A stretch of DNA of 33,586 bases, taken from Candidatus Borrarchaeum yapensis (lineage in GTDB: Archaea; Asgardarchaeota; Sifarchaeia; Borrarchaeales; Borrarchaeaceae). The position numbers were made by a program, and so were the translations under genes. The DNA lies in assembly GCA_016840515.1 (NCBI GenBank), contig JAEOSF010000013.1, positions 1 to 33,586 of the forward strand. Direction: 5' to 3'. The stretch's first letter is position 1. Each line of letters begins with the position of its first letter. A model generated the notes under the pieces. The model saw only the letters and a list, made by a program, of their open reading frames with translations, searched no databases and had not been told where the DNA came from. Of this stretch, positions 8,664-17,141 are shown piece after piece.

Positions 8664-9065
8664 ATTTAAGAGCCTCCATTATGTATGGAAAGACTAGGCA
8701 AAAGACTCTAAAAGGTTTTACAGCGGTTTTGTTTACAAGCGTCATCAGAGGTTTTGAACACTCCTCGCTTACCAAAAATCCAAAGAATGCGTATGAGGAT
8801 GATAATACATGCTCCATCGATCGTTCTTTCGAAATGTGTATGAATCTCCTAATTGTGGGAGATCATTTGTCCAGCGATAGATCATATATAACACCAGTTG
8901 ATAGTTGAGTCTAAATATTTAATAAACTTACTTAGTTAAAAATTCTCGGCTTTACGAAGATAAAGCTGATATCGTATTTATAAAAGATATAAAAACTCAT
9001 TGTGTACAGCCTATTTACGTCAAAAAAAACGTAGAGTAAATAATTTAAGATGACAAAATTGTAGA

Positions 9066-9090
9066 AGAAAAACGTTTAAATAACTAAGAC
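9066..9090 (+). promoter_or_regulatory. TATA-type promoter of the surface-protein gene
   Basis: GAAAAACG followed by TTTAAATAA (9075-9083) resembles a BRE plus TATA box. A transcript starting about 25 nt downstream (near 9106) would give a short leader before ATG 9124. A further TATA-like stretch (TTTATAAAAGATATAAAA, 8977-8994) lies upstream. The rest of 8664-9065 holds only spurious open frames and AT-rich sequence. Confidence 0.4.
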
Positions 9091-9123
9091 GAGTTGCTGT
9101 GGCAAATTAATGATTCTTACTTA

Positions 9124-11178
9124 ATGGACGTGATAGCGATACGAAAAAGAATTCTCTTTGTAATATGTATTCTTCTTCTTGTTCCATTAGTAATTCCAGA
9201 GCCAACTTTAGCAACCAAAGATTCGTTTTATTATTATGAAAATCTTCAAGTAAATCTCTATAGAGACTCGATAAGAATTTCTGCATCCTTTGATAGTAAT
9301 AGATTGGCAATTTCTGGTTTTGATCCTCAAATAACATCACTTTATAAAATGCAAGATTTGCATATTTACTTCTCAACTAATCAAGGTGGAAAAGAGGGTG
9401 GTGAAGGACCAGGTCCAACATTAGGTTTATGGAGTGAAGTTACTTATTCATCAATAGAAGAAGATGAGGCAAAAGACAGGGCGCAAATAATCAACTACTT
9501 AATTGAGCAACAATTTGGTGTGAAAGTAAGAATTCATGGAAATACAAAACAGTCAGGTGGAAAGCTGATAATTTCCTCTTTTAACGTAACGAATGTTGAC
9601 CATTCTGTAGTCCTAAAAACCTTTAAAGAGATTCTTCCAGACAAGTCTTTTGGGGCACTATTTACAGAAGAAATGATCCAAACTGCTCATTTTCATCAAA
9701 TACATCTTTTCCTACGCCCAAAATCCGAAACTTCTCCTTATTTTCAATCATTTATAGAAATTACATCAATATTAGATCCCGAAGCGATACCAATCATTGA
9801 AGGGAAACATTTATTCGATTTAGGAGAAATCATGCATCTAAAAGATAAGATTTACAGATATGAACAGTCGGACAAGTCAACAATCTCTATTTTCTTTCCA
9901 GGCGAAATAATTGAAGATGAAATTCTTCCAAACTATCCTGGTACAAAAACTGATAACATCTATAGTTTTTCTTTCCCTGAAAAAATCAAATCAATCTCAT
10001 ATTTGAAAGCTAATTATACCATAAAGAAATTCCCAATTATCAGAGCAACAAAGACAGTCAATCAATACGTGGTAGAACCTAATGGCCAAATTATTGTGGA
10101 AACGGTGATAGAAAATGTTGGGACTGATACAGCTTATGATGTCGAAATTGACATAAAGATTCCAGAAGGAGGAAATCTTCATTCTAATTTTACATCAGAG
10201 CAATCTTGGAAGCAAGTATTGCCTGGAGACAATGTTACATATTCTTATGTACTAAAACTATCAAAACAAAGAATGCACACTCTAATAAAACCAGATCAAA
10301 TTACTTATGCAAGCACAAATAAAAGTAACGATCAGACAGAAGAAAGGATATATTCAAACGAAATTTTAGTCTCAACAAGAGAAAATGCGCCTTTGCTTAT
10401 TATAACAAAAGAAAGTGAGGCATCTGTCATCAGTAACACTACGACAACAATAAAACTGATTGTAAAGAATGTTGGAAACGAAGAAATTACAGATATTGAA
10501 ATTTCTGAAGATTTATGGTATGGCACTATCGTAAGACCTCCCGAGAATTCAACTACCAGTGGAACTATTTTAAGAACTACACTCCCGAAACTTACTCCTG
10601 GAGAATCTGCTACCATTGAATATGTTGTAGCGATAAAAAATGATGCTGTATCCTTTGCTACACTATCTTATGGAGATATATCACTTAAGTCAAATGAAAT
10701 CTCACTTAAGTTCGATCAGACATTTGCAAACGAATTAACATGGACATACAATCTTGAAATTGAGAAAAACGCTTTTCCTTCTACAGTTATGCCAGGACAA
10801 ACAATATTCATTAATATCACAATTTACAATTCAGGCATAGAATCAACGCCAACCTTCAATGTTATTGATCGAATTCCAAGTATAATTGGTTCAAAGGACT
10901 TGAAATGGGAGAAATTACAATTAGGACCCAGAGAAAGTCTAACACTTAGTTATAAGTTAGAAATACCTTTTGAATACCATGTTGAAGGTTATGATCTACC
11001 ACCAGTTGAAGTCTACAGTAGTAATTACAATGAAATCTATGGAACTTCAAATGTACTTCACTTAAAGCAAAACGTACTTATTCATTCTTGGGTTCTCGCT
11101 GGAACTATTATTGCATTTACTGTTGTTCTTGTTGAATTAATTTACATAAGAAAGAAGTATATTCTCGTTAAAATTTAG
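9124..11178 (+). CDS. Secreted, C-terminally anchored surface protein with DUF11/CARDB-like repeats
   Basis: 684 aa from ATG 9124 (TTG 9094 opens the frame but precedes the signal peptide). Residues 1-31 are a signal peptide (charged RKR, then a hydrophobic core, PEPTLA cleavage region). A unique domain of about 280 residues follows. Then come three immunoglobulin-like repeats with the DUF11/CARDB pattern: IIVETVIENVGTDTAYDVEI, TTIKLIVKNVGNEEITDIEI and TIFINITIYNSGIESTPTF. The C-terminal segment SWVLAGTIIAFTVVLVELIY is a membrane anchor with a basic tail. It is therefore extracellular and cell-bound, probably adhesive or structural; no enzyme motif is visible. A terminator-like hairpin lies about 120 bp past the stop. 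Confidence 0.8.
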   Translation: MDVIAIRKRILFVICILLLVPLVIPEPTLATKDSFYYYENLQVNLYRDSIRISASFDSNRLAISGFDPQITSLYKMQDLHIYFSTNQGGKEGGEGPGPTLGLWSEVTYSSIEEDEAKDRAQIINYLIEQQFGVKVRIHGNTKQSGGKLIISSFNVTNVDHSVVLKTFKEILPDKSFGALFTEEMIQTAHFHQIHLFLRPKSETSPYFQSFIEITSILDPEAIPIIEGKHLFDLGEIMHLKDKIYRYEQSDKSTISIFFPGEIIEDEILPNYPGTKTDNIYSFSFPEKIKSISYLKANYTIKKFPIIRATKTVNQYVVEPNGQIIVETVIENVGTDTAYDVEIDIKIPEGGNLHSNFTSEQSWKQVLPGDNVTYSYVLKLSKQRMHTLIKPDQITYASTNKSNDQTEERIYSNEILVSTRENAPLLIITKESEASVISNTTTTIKLIVKNVGNEEITDIEISEDLWYGTIVRPPENSTTSGTILRTTLPKLTPGESATIEYVVAIKNDAVSFATLSYGDISLKSNEISLKFDQTFANELTWTYNLEIEKNAFPSTVMPGQTIFINITIYNSGIESTPTFNVIDRIPSIIGSKDLKWEKLQLGPRESLTLSYKLEIPFEYHVEGYDLPPVEVYSSNYNEIYGTSNVLHLKQNVLIHSWVLAGTIIAFTVVLVELIYIRKKYILVKI

Positions 11179-11297
11179 TTTTTATCTTTAAACGTCTTTA
11201 AAATTACTGATGAAGTAATAGCTAAATCAGACTTTCTTACGATATTGAAAAAATTTCACAAAATAATTTCAGTAACTAATGATATACATTTAACTTT

Positions 11298-11342
11298 ATC
11301 GGCGGAAAGTCTCCTTCCGAGAGGGAGGGGATAAAAGCCGAT
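11298..11342 (+). terminator. Stem-loop with GNRA loop followed by T-run
   Basis: The outer stem ATCGGC (11298-11303) pairs with GCCGAT (11337-11342). Inside, CTCCTTCC (11311-11318) pairs with GGGAGGGG (11323-11330) across a GAGA tetraloop, including two G-T wobbles. GGTTTTTT follows at once. It can serve as a terminator for the surface-protein gene, or be the first hairpin of the structured RNA downstream. Confidence 0.5.
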
Positions 11343-11379
11343 GGTTTTTTATAGTTTTTAGGAACCTATATACATGGTA

Positions 11380-11746
11380 CGGCGAGTGTACCCGTAATGC
11401 CCGACTGGGTGGAGGTATATCCTCCTGTAAGCGACCAGTCAGCAGGTGACAGGGCTAAACGTGAGGATGCCCGTGCATGAAGTCTTATCCAGCGTGGCAA
11501 GATATCCCCCTTAGTGTATGCAGTTTGCTAACCTGTCGGACAGGCAGGTAACAGCTCAATAGCATCCTGCAGGCAGATAAAGAAGGGGCAGGATAAGGGT
11601 GAGCAGCGTGTGCAACCTGGTAAGCTTCCGTAAGCCCATAACTGTAGTGACCGTGGCGAAGCATCGCCTCCCGTGAGGGAGCGAGAACTACAATGGAAAT
11701 CTGGAAGCCCCATCCGAAAAGGTGGAGAGGATGTCACTAAGACGGT
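11380..11746 (+). ncRNA. Structured RNA, probably the 5' half of a group II intron (remnant or split)
   Basis: This GC-rich island stands out from the AT-rich flanks and has no plausible protein frame. It is dense in local hairpins: GACTGG/CCAGTC enclosing GGAGG/CCTCC (about 11403-11443), CCTGTCGGACAGG, ATCCTGC/GCAGGAT, GGCGAAGCATCGCC and CTCCCGTGAGGGAG. Repeated GTAAGC elements and a GTGTACCCG segment at 11386 recall the 5' end (GUGYG) and domain I of group II introns. No reverse transcriptase frame and no domain V (AGC...GNRA...GTT) is visible downstream; the next gene is an unrelated 122-aa protein. Placement directly behind a T-run hairpin resembles group IIC target choice. Another unclassified large RNA is the alternative. 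RNase P and SRP RNA were considered and not supported. Confidence 0.42.
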
Positions 11747-11824
11747 GTATAATATCTCTTGATTAGTACGTCTCTCTTAAGGTGAGACCATCATATTTTG
11801 AAAAACATAGCTATGGGGATTCTT

Positions 11825-12190
11825 ATGCCAATTTATGAGACAACAGTAACACTGAAAGGAAAACTAATTGAAGAACTAGATCTCGAAACGCATACTAAAC
11901 AGTTAATTAACATTTTAAACAAAGTTCCTGAACTTGAAAACATTTCCACTAAGAATCGGAAATCTTACTACGGCAATTGGACTGAAATTAATGGTAATAT
12001 CGATATGTTCGGCTCTCTTTCAGGTATATTAAAGAAAATTGAAGAGGGAGCCCCGTATAATCTTATAATAAGAACTTCTCGCAATCTTGATGCTAATAGT
12101 TTTGATGAGGCACAAAATATAGCGTATAACTGGCTTAAAGAAGTAGGAAACCTACTTGAAAAAGATATGAATTTAAAAGTGACTATGTAG
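11825..12190 (+). CDS. Hypothetical protein, 121 aa
   Basis: Not recognised. ATG 11825 has TGGGGA about 6 nt upstream and is preferred over TTG 11798 and ATG 11813. The product is a small soluble protein starting MPIYETTVTLKGKLIEEL, with a central GNWTEINGNIDMFGSLSGIL and a helical C-terminus (ANSFDEAQNIAYNWLKEVG). No Cys clusters, signal peptide or membrane segment. It begins about 80 nt after the structured RNA and may be read from the same transcript. Confidence 0.55.
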   Translation: MPIYETTVTLKGKLIEELDLETHTKQLINILNKVPELENISTKNRKSYYGNWTEINGNIDMFGSLSGILKKIEEGAPYNLIIRTSRNLDANSFDEAQNIAYNWLKEVGNLLEKDMNLKVTM

Positions 12191-12260
12191 TATTTATTAC
12201 TTTTTTCAGCCCAGTATTTGTCATCTTTCTTTTTCAGGTAGAGTTGACGATAGAATTATG

Positions 12261-12698
12261 CTAGAATGATTTTTTTTCACTTCGCTCTTTTATTGCTCTG
12301 TTAAACTCAATAAAGCCGAGCGGAGCCTCATTCGATGGTTTCGCAAGAAAAGGTACCAAGAAGCCAGTAAACTTTTCACCTTGTTTCAATTTTGTAGATT
12401 CTTCCCCGATGGGTTCTAGAATAAAATAATGTTCGCCTGTAAATAGGAATCTAGCCCACATTTTGCTCTTCCAACAAAATTCTTCATTGGGATTTACTTT
12501 GACTACTACTGGTTTAAAAGTTATGATATCTCGGTTTGGAACTTGTATAGTGACTTCAAGTGTAGAACCAACAGCCAATTCCCCTTCAATCTTGCGCACA
12601 AATGGGTTCCATTCTGGATACGATGCAAAATCAACGAGAATCTCCCATACTTTTGAAGGCTTTGCCTGTATTTCTATTTCAGAAGAGATTTCTCTCAT
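12261..12698 (-). CDS. SRPBCC (START-like) domain protein
   Basis: 145 aa forming a single helix-grip domain: EISSEIEIQAKPSKVWEILV, DFASYPEWNPFVRKIEG, then the beta-rich core (GSTLEVTIQVPN, HYFILEP) and the long C-terminal helix ending IEFNRAIKERSEKK. This matches the polyketide cyclase/dehydrase-like SRPBCC group, which binds hydrophobic ligands; the ligand is unknown. GGAG lies upstream of ATG 12698. The gene is downstream of the ECF operon in the same direction but separated by about 65 bp. Confidence 0.82.
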   Translation of the reverse strand: MREISSEIEIQAKPSKVWEILVDFASYPEWNPFVRKIEGELAVGSTLEVTIQVPNRDIITFKPVVVKVNPNEEFCWKSKMWARFLFTGEHYFILEPIGEESTKLKQGEKFTGFLVPFLAKPSNEAPLGFIEFNRAIKERSEKKSF

Positions 12699-12764
12699 TT
12701 ATTTTGTATCTCCTATTTTCCTGTAGTTCCAATAATTTTTTTAGAAGTCCGTTTTCGTAAACTG

Positions 12765-14480
12765 CTACGATTGCACTAATCCGGAAAGGAATTGTTCTAC
12801 TGTCATAACATTTGCACAAGACGTCAAATCTATGGCTAAATTTGTAATTTCGGGAACATTCAAATGTGTCTGTTCTAAGATAGCTCTCTTGGAGAAGACT
12901 TCAGAAGTGGGACCATCTGCAATAATTTTTCCTTCATGCATGATGATTGTTCGTTTTGCGTGTTCGGCGACCAGTCGCATATTATGAGTTATAACAATAA
13001 TCGTACGCCCTTTTTCATTAAGTCTATCGAGCAATTCCATGATTTCCTTAGATTGAATGAAATCTTGGCCAGTAGTCGGTTCATCGACTATCACTACTTT
13101 TGGCTGCATTGTCAGAATTGTGCCAACAGCAAGCCTTCTTCTTTGCCCCTTCCCTAGGAAAAAGGGATATTCATTTGCAAAGTTTTGTAGCCCAATAACA
13201 TTCAAAACGTCATCAACACGTCTTTCGATTTCATCTTTTTCAAGTTTTAGATTCTTAGGACCAAATTCAAGTTCTTCACGAACATCATACCGTGAAAGTT
13301 GGTGATCTGGGTTTTGAAAACAATAACCAACCTGTGTAATCTTTGTCGCAGAAACTTTCGAAGTATCTGTGCCAAAGACAGTTACCTTTCCGTTAGTGGG
13401 TTTTAGCAAACCTTTCAAAAGCTTTGCTAAGGTTGTTTTCCCAGATCCGTTTTGACCTATAATAGCAACATATTCTCCATCATGTATCCGCAGGTTTATC
13501 TGCTCTGCTGCTTTTGTGCCATCGGGATAATGGAAATCTACATCATTGAAATCAATTACTTCATTTCCACTTTTTTCGAGAATAGTATTGCAAGGAGCAG
13601 TAAAACTTAATTTGCCTTGGCTAAATGCATTTCTGAATTCGTTAAGAATCCTATCGTATTCAACAAGAAGACGATCTTCTTTTAGACCAAAGGTTTGTAG
13701 ATAGGCATCAGCAGCTTGAGGTAGCACTATGCCATTTTGACGTAGTTTTTCATATTCTTGAAAGACGTGATCCGTATCATCATCTAAAATAATCGTTCCA
13801 TCATTTATGACTGCAATTCGATCTGCAAATTTTGCTAATTTCTCGCTATCATGCTCAACCATTACAATAGTGAGGTCCGTTTCCTTTCTCAAAGATTCCA
13901 CAATTGAGAACACTGATTCCTTCCCCACTGGGTCTAAATCAGAAGTTGGTTCGTCTAGAACCAATATTTCAGGTCGCATTGCAAGAAATGATGCGATTGC
14001 AATTCGTTGTTTTTGTCCTCCTGAGAGTTCGTGAGGGTATTTTTTGAGCAAATGTTTTATTCCAACTAGATCTGCAACCCATTCGATCCTTTCTGTGATT
14101 TCATCGCGAGAAAATCTTAAATTTTCAAGTGGAGAAACCAATTCATCTTCAACGGACATCATTATAAATTGTGAGTCAGGATCCTGCGAAACAAGACCAA
14201 CCTTTCCAATAAACTCAGAGATATAGTCCTCAGAAGTATCCATCCCACCAATTTTCACTCGGCCCTTGAATTCACCTTTTGCAGCCTGTGGTATTATTCC
14301 ATTAAGGCAAAGGCAAAGAGTAGATTTTCCAACACCTGAAGGTCCCATAATGCCATAAAATTGACCTTTTTCAATTTGGAGTGAAATACCTTTGAGAACC
14401 CAGTCTTCACTTGCTTTATATTTCCACCAGACATCTTCTATGACAATTTCTTTAACCACGGTATACCACCATTTAGCCAT
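12765..14480 (-). CDS. ECF transporter energy-coupling ATPase, fused A-A' (two ABC domains)
   Basis: 571 aa with two complete cassettes. Domain 1 (about 10-245): Walker A GPSGVGKST, Q-loop SQDPDSQF, signature LSGGQKQR, Walker B ILVLDEPT, switch VEHD. Domain 2 (about 310-540): GQNGSGKTT, CFQNPDHQL, a degenerate signature LGKGQRRR, VVIVDEPT and VITHN. This fused form of EcfA1/EcfA2 (CbiO-like) drives uptake of vitamins or metal ions. The frame overlaps the end of the EcfT gene by 43 bp from ATG 14480; GTG 14459, with GGTGGT ahead, is an alternative start with a 22-bp overlap. Either way translation is coupled to EcfT. Confidence 0.93.
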   Translation of the reverse strand: MAKWWYTVVKEIVIEDVWWKYKASEDWVLKGISLQIEKGQFYGIMGPSGVGKSTLCLCLNGIIPQAAKGEFKGRVKIGGMDTSEDYISEFIGKVGLVSQDPDSQFIMMSVEDELVSPLENLRFSRDEITERIEWVADLVGIKHLLKKYPHELSGGQKQRIAIASFLAMRPEILVLDEPTSDLDPVGKESVFSIVESLRKETDLTIVMVEHDSEKLAKFADRIAVINDGTIILDDDTDHVFQEYEKLRQNGIVLPQAADAYLQTFGLKEDRLLVEYDRILNEFRNAFSQGKLSFTAPCNTILEKSGNEVIDFNDVDFHYPDGTKAAEQINLRIHDGEYVAIIGQNGSGKTTLAKLLKGLLKPTNGKVTVFGTDTSKVSATKITQVGYCFQNPDHQLSRYDVREELEFGPKNLKLEKDEIERRVDDVLNVIGLQNFANEYPFFLGKGQRRRLAVGTILTMQPKVVIVDEPTTGQDFIQSKEIMELLDRLNEKGRTIIVITHNMRLVAEHAKRTIIMHEGKIIADGPTSEVFSKRAILEQTHLNVPEITNLAIDLTSCANVMTVEQFLSGLVQS

Positions 14481-15343
14481 GATACGCGCTCAGATACTAT
14501 AAGTAAAACCTGAGTGACTGTTATGTCGAAGAGAAATCCAAAGAAAAAGATTCCGAAGAGAGAAACAACGAGAACAAGAATAAAATAATCTGGTTTCTTA
14601 AAAGGATAAGTCCAATAATAAGAACGTTGTCCTTTGATAATATAGCCCTTACTTGTTGCTGCAAAGGTCATTTCTTCAATCCGTTTGATTAAAAACATTA
14701 CTAAAGGATTGATTAACGATATATATTTCTTTATACGAGAGATTGGATTCCCTCTGTTAAAATCAACGCCTTTGCATATATTTGCATCTCGAATCGTAAA
14801 GAAGTCATCGACAAACATACTCATCGATCGAAGCGTAACTACAAGAACAAATATTAACGAATAAGGTATCTTCAATAACCGTAAACTATAGATGATATCT
14901 CGATCTTTTGTTGTTGTGAAAAAGAATATAGTTAGGATAGACATAGCTAGAACTCTTAAATAAATTTTTATAGAATGAATAATTGTGTTCTCTGTTATAA
15001 AGATCGCCCATTCAATTGGCCACAACAGGAAGACAGTACTTATGACGGTTGTATCCACTAAAATTATTGTGCCCTCGATATGACTAAACAAAAGAAAGCC
15101 GAGAAAAATTGTATTGAGCATTAAAACTAGACCTACAAGAAATTTTTTCATAACACCTAACTGTACTTTTGAAACACCCAATAAAAATATGCCAATTAGC
15201 ACAATAACAAGTCGTCCAAGTAAATCTTCAATAAGATAGGGAACTAAGCTAATGACAAGTACTAATGCTAGTTTCGTTAAAGGATTCAGTTTATGCATAA
15301 ACGAATCTTTTGAGATATATAAGAAGAATGAACGTGATGACAT
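14438..15343 (-). CDS. ecfT: ECF transporter transmembrane protein EcfT
   Basis: 301 aa, CbiQ/EcfT family. After MHKLNPLTKLALVL (the usual family N-terminus) come several membrane helices (about 27-65, 75-105, 130-165). A cytoplasmic coupling region has RRIEEM-like IKRIEEMTFAATSKGY, where the family has its Ala-x-x-x-Gly coupling motif that docks to the ATPases. A C-terminal membrane helix follows (about 250-285). ATG 15343 has GAGGAG upstream. It sits between the S component and the fused ATPase in a compact operon, and its end overlaps the ATPase gene. Confidence 0.9.
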   Translation of the reverse strand: MSSRSFFLYISKDSFMHKLNPLTKLALVLVISLVPYLIEDLLGRLVIVLIGIFLLGVSKVQLGVMKKFLVGLVLMLNTIFLGFLLFSHIEGTIILVDTTVISTVFLLWPIEWAIFITENTIIHSIKIYLRVLAMSILTIFFFTTTKDRDIIYSLRLLKIPYSLIFVLVVTLRSMSMFVDDFFTIRDANICKGVDFNRGNPISRIKKYISLINPLVMFLIKRIEEMTFAATSKGYIIKGQRSYYWTYPFKKPDYFILVLVVSLFGIFFFGFLFDITVTQVLLIVSERVSWLNGGIPWLKKLS

Positions 15344-15378
15344 TTTGTATCTCCTCTAAAAAAAAGGTAGAGAGGGTT

Positions 15379-15972
15379 TTAAATATAGCCCTCGATATAG
15401 ATCTGGCTTCTTTTTATTGGCGTTGTTAAGAAGTACAACATGGGCGTAGCAATCACAGTTAAAACAATGATATCTCCTAAGAACCATCCAAGGAAGACAA
15501 TATTCGCTGCTGCAGGTGGTAAGCCTAGGAACCATGCAAGGGTATAGCCGCCCCACAATGCAGAGAGAAGAGAGGCAAGGAATACACCGAAGATGAAATA
15601 CATTGCCCATGATTTCCCTTTGTTTTCACTCTCACGTAAATCGGGATCGGCTCTAAAGGTTCTAAAAGCTATCAAGGGAACAGCACCTTCAATGATATCA
15701 GCTACTGCCCATAAAGCACTAAACCATAAGGGGAATCCGCTATAAATCCCTAGAATGAAACAACTGACCCAACCTGCAATTGGTCCACCCCATATCCCAA
15801 ACCAAAGTGCAAAGGGAACATATACCGCCGCTGCAATATAGAATGCACTCACACCCGGAGCAACAGGTACAGGTACTGTAATGACTGCGAATATAGCTAA
15901 GACCGTGCAAACACCAGATACTACACCAGCAATAATTAACCGCATTAACCACTCATGTGGTTGAAGTCCCAT
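15379..15972 (-). CDS. ECF transporter substrate-binding (S) component
   Basis: 197 aa with about six membrane segments. The glycine/proline-rich helices VVSGVCTVLAIFAVITVPVP, GVSAFYIAAAVYVPFALWFG and GGPIAGWVSCFILGIYSG are typical S-component architecture, as is the closing PMLYFLTTPIKR. ATG 15972 has GAGGTG upstream. First gene of the ECF operon (S-T-AA'). The substrate is not readable from the sequence. Position next to a corrinoid protein and a methylamine-methyltransferase homologue makes cobalamin precursors, cobalt or another cofactor a reasonable guess. Confidence 0.82.
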   Translation of the reverse strand: MGLQPHEWLMRLIIAGVVSGVCTVLAIFAVITVPVPVAPGVSAFYIAAAVYVPFALWFGIWGGPIAGWVSCFILGIYSGFPLWFSALWAVADIIEGAVPLIAFRTFRADPDLRESENKGKSWAMYFIFGVFLASLLSALWGGYTLAWFLGLPPAAANIVFLGWFLGDIIVLTVIATPMLYFLTTPIKRSQIYIEGYI

Positions 15973-16384
15973 ATCAATTCACCTCGTGTGCTCACTTTCA
16001 ATAGTATTTCAACCGCAATCAGGTATGTATCCTAGACTTAAATACTTTATGTTAATTTTGTCGAGAGAAGATTTATATAATTGACATAATCATGTTAAAA
16101 AATTAAATAATTTCCTTCTAAGCTTAGGAATCCTTATAGACTGTTTGAATGTCTTATTGGTTAATAATGAGTTATCATACCTTTCTGAATATATAAGTTG
16201 AAATCATCTCACTCTGATTTCATTTGAAATAAAATTCTAACATTTTAGAGAGAGTCTCGATTTAGTCAGAAAAAAATTTACCGAGAAGTCGATTCTTCTT
16301 CGGAGTATAAGTAAATAATTAACTAAGCTTTTATGTCGGCGTTGAAATTTACTTTTACTCAAAATACTCAGTAAAACAGTTATT
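15973..16384. other. Intergenic region between the corrinoid-protein gene and the ECF operon
   Basis: No gene is seen. At 16281-16303 CCGAGAAG pairs with CTTC-T-TCGG around a short loop, a possible 3' structure for the corrinoid-protein transcript coming from the right. The AT-rich part near 16020-16100 should hold the ECF promoter (minus-strand TATA-like sequences about 16040-16075). I looked for a cobalamin riboswitch box (GCCACTG-type) and saw none. Confidence 0.4.
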
Positions 16385-17023
16385 TCATGTTAACAAATTT
16401 GTAACCATTTCAACCGCTTTCATAGCATTCTCAGCGTAACCATCGGCACCGATCTTGTTTGCCCATTCAGCCGTGACTGGTGCGCCACCAACAATAACTT
16501 TATAACGCGAGCGTGTTCCAAGGTCATCTAAAAATCGTATAATATCCTGTTGGTAGGGCATTGTAGTTGATAGCAAAGATGAAGCAGCAATCACATCTGC
16601 CTTAACTTCTTCCGCTTTTTCAACGAAGGTCATAGGAGGTACATCAACTCCAATGTCGTATACTTTGAATCCATTTCCCTCCATCATGGCAACTACAATA
16701 TTCTTTCCAATATCATGGATATCACCTTTTACAGTTCCTATAACAACAGTACCTTTTCCAATCTGTGTTTCTTCTTGTGATAGGTGCGGTCTTAGAAGCT
16801 CAAAAACGGCTTTCATTACATCAGCAGAATGCATCATGTCTGAGAGGAAAAGTTCCATCAGTTCAAATTTTTCACCAACGACTTGAATTGCTTTCGTTGC
16901 GTGTTTGAGAATCTCCTCTGTGGCTATTTTATTAACTAATGCTTTTTCTATTGCTTGAATCGCATTTTCCTTATTGCCGTTAATTATTGCCTCTTCTAGA
17001 TTTGTTAATTCGTCAGCAGACAT
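16385..17023 (-). CDS. Corrinoid (methyl-carrier) protein, MtmC/MtbC/MttC family
   Basis: 212 aa, full length for the family. Residues 1-85 form the helical cap domain (VGEKFELMELFLSDMMHSAD). Residues 90-212 form the B12-binding Rossmann domain with GDIHDIGKN, in which His103 is the lower cobalt ligand of the DxHxxG motif, plus VIAASSLLSTTMPYQ and KVIVGGAPVTAEWANKIGADGYAENA, the SxL and GG motifs. Such proteins carry the methyl group from a substrate methyltransferase to a second methyltransferase. GGTGAG lies ahead of ATG 17023. It is divergently arranged with the MtmB homologue across about 118 bp, so they are probably co-regulated partners. Confidence 0.93.
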   Translation of the reverse strand: MSADELTNLEEAIINGNKENAIQAIEKALVNKIATEEILKHATKAIQVVGEKFELMELFLSDMMHSADVMKAVFELLRPHLSQEETQIGKGTVVIGTVKGDIHDIGKNIVVAMMEGNGFKVYDIGVDVPPMTFVEKAEEVKADVIAASSLLSTTMPYQQDIIRFLDDLGTRSRYKVIVGGAPVTAEWANKIGADGYAENAMKAVEMVTNLLT

Positions 17024-17040
17024 AAGCTCACCTTATAGTT

Positions 17041-17100
17041 CATATAAATATTAGAATGATATTATTTCATTTCGTTTTTTGTGCATTATTTATAAAATGG
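17041..17100. promoter_or_regulatory. Divergent TATA-type promoters of the methyltransferase/corrinoid pair
   Basis: On the plus strand ATTTATAAAA (17088-17097) lies about 45 nt ahead of the TTG start at 17142, allowing a short leader with GGAGG. On the minus strand TAATATTTATATG (17041-17053 reversed) lies about 20-30 nt ahead of the corrinoid-protein ATG at 17023. The two boxes are about 40 bp apart, so one regulator bound between them could control both. Confidence 0.45.
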
Positions 17101-17141
17101 ACACATTATCTTGGATTTACATTCAATTGGAGGTAGTACTA

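Noticed and set aside
8681..8908. 75-codon plus-strand frame
   Set aside because: No ribosome site and no recognisable features; it overlaps the GGAGG and upstream region of the 37-aa minus-strand gene.
11528..11737. 69-codon minus-strand frame in the GC-rich RNA region
   Set aside because: It overlaps strong hairpins, has unusual composition and no ribosome site; better explained as antisense to a structured RNA.
11298..11746. RNase P RNA or SRP RNA
   Set aside because: The GGAAAGTC near 11305 resembles a P4 strand, but the partner conserved strand (ACAGAA type) and the SRP helix 8 motifs were not found.
15973..16384. Cobalamin riboswitch upstream of the ECF operon
   Set aside because: No B12-box-like sequence or matching fold seen; only one short hairpin belonging to the opposite end of the gap.
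17079..17141. Upstream start of the methyltransferase frame
   Set aside because: It includes the TATA box; TTG 17142 has the GGAGG site and gives the length expected for the family.
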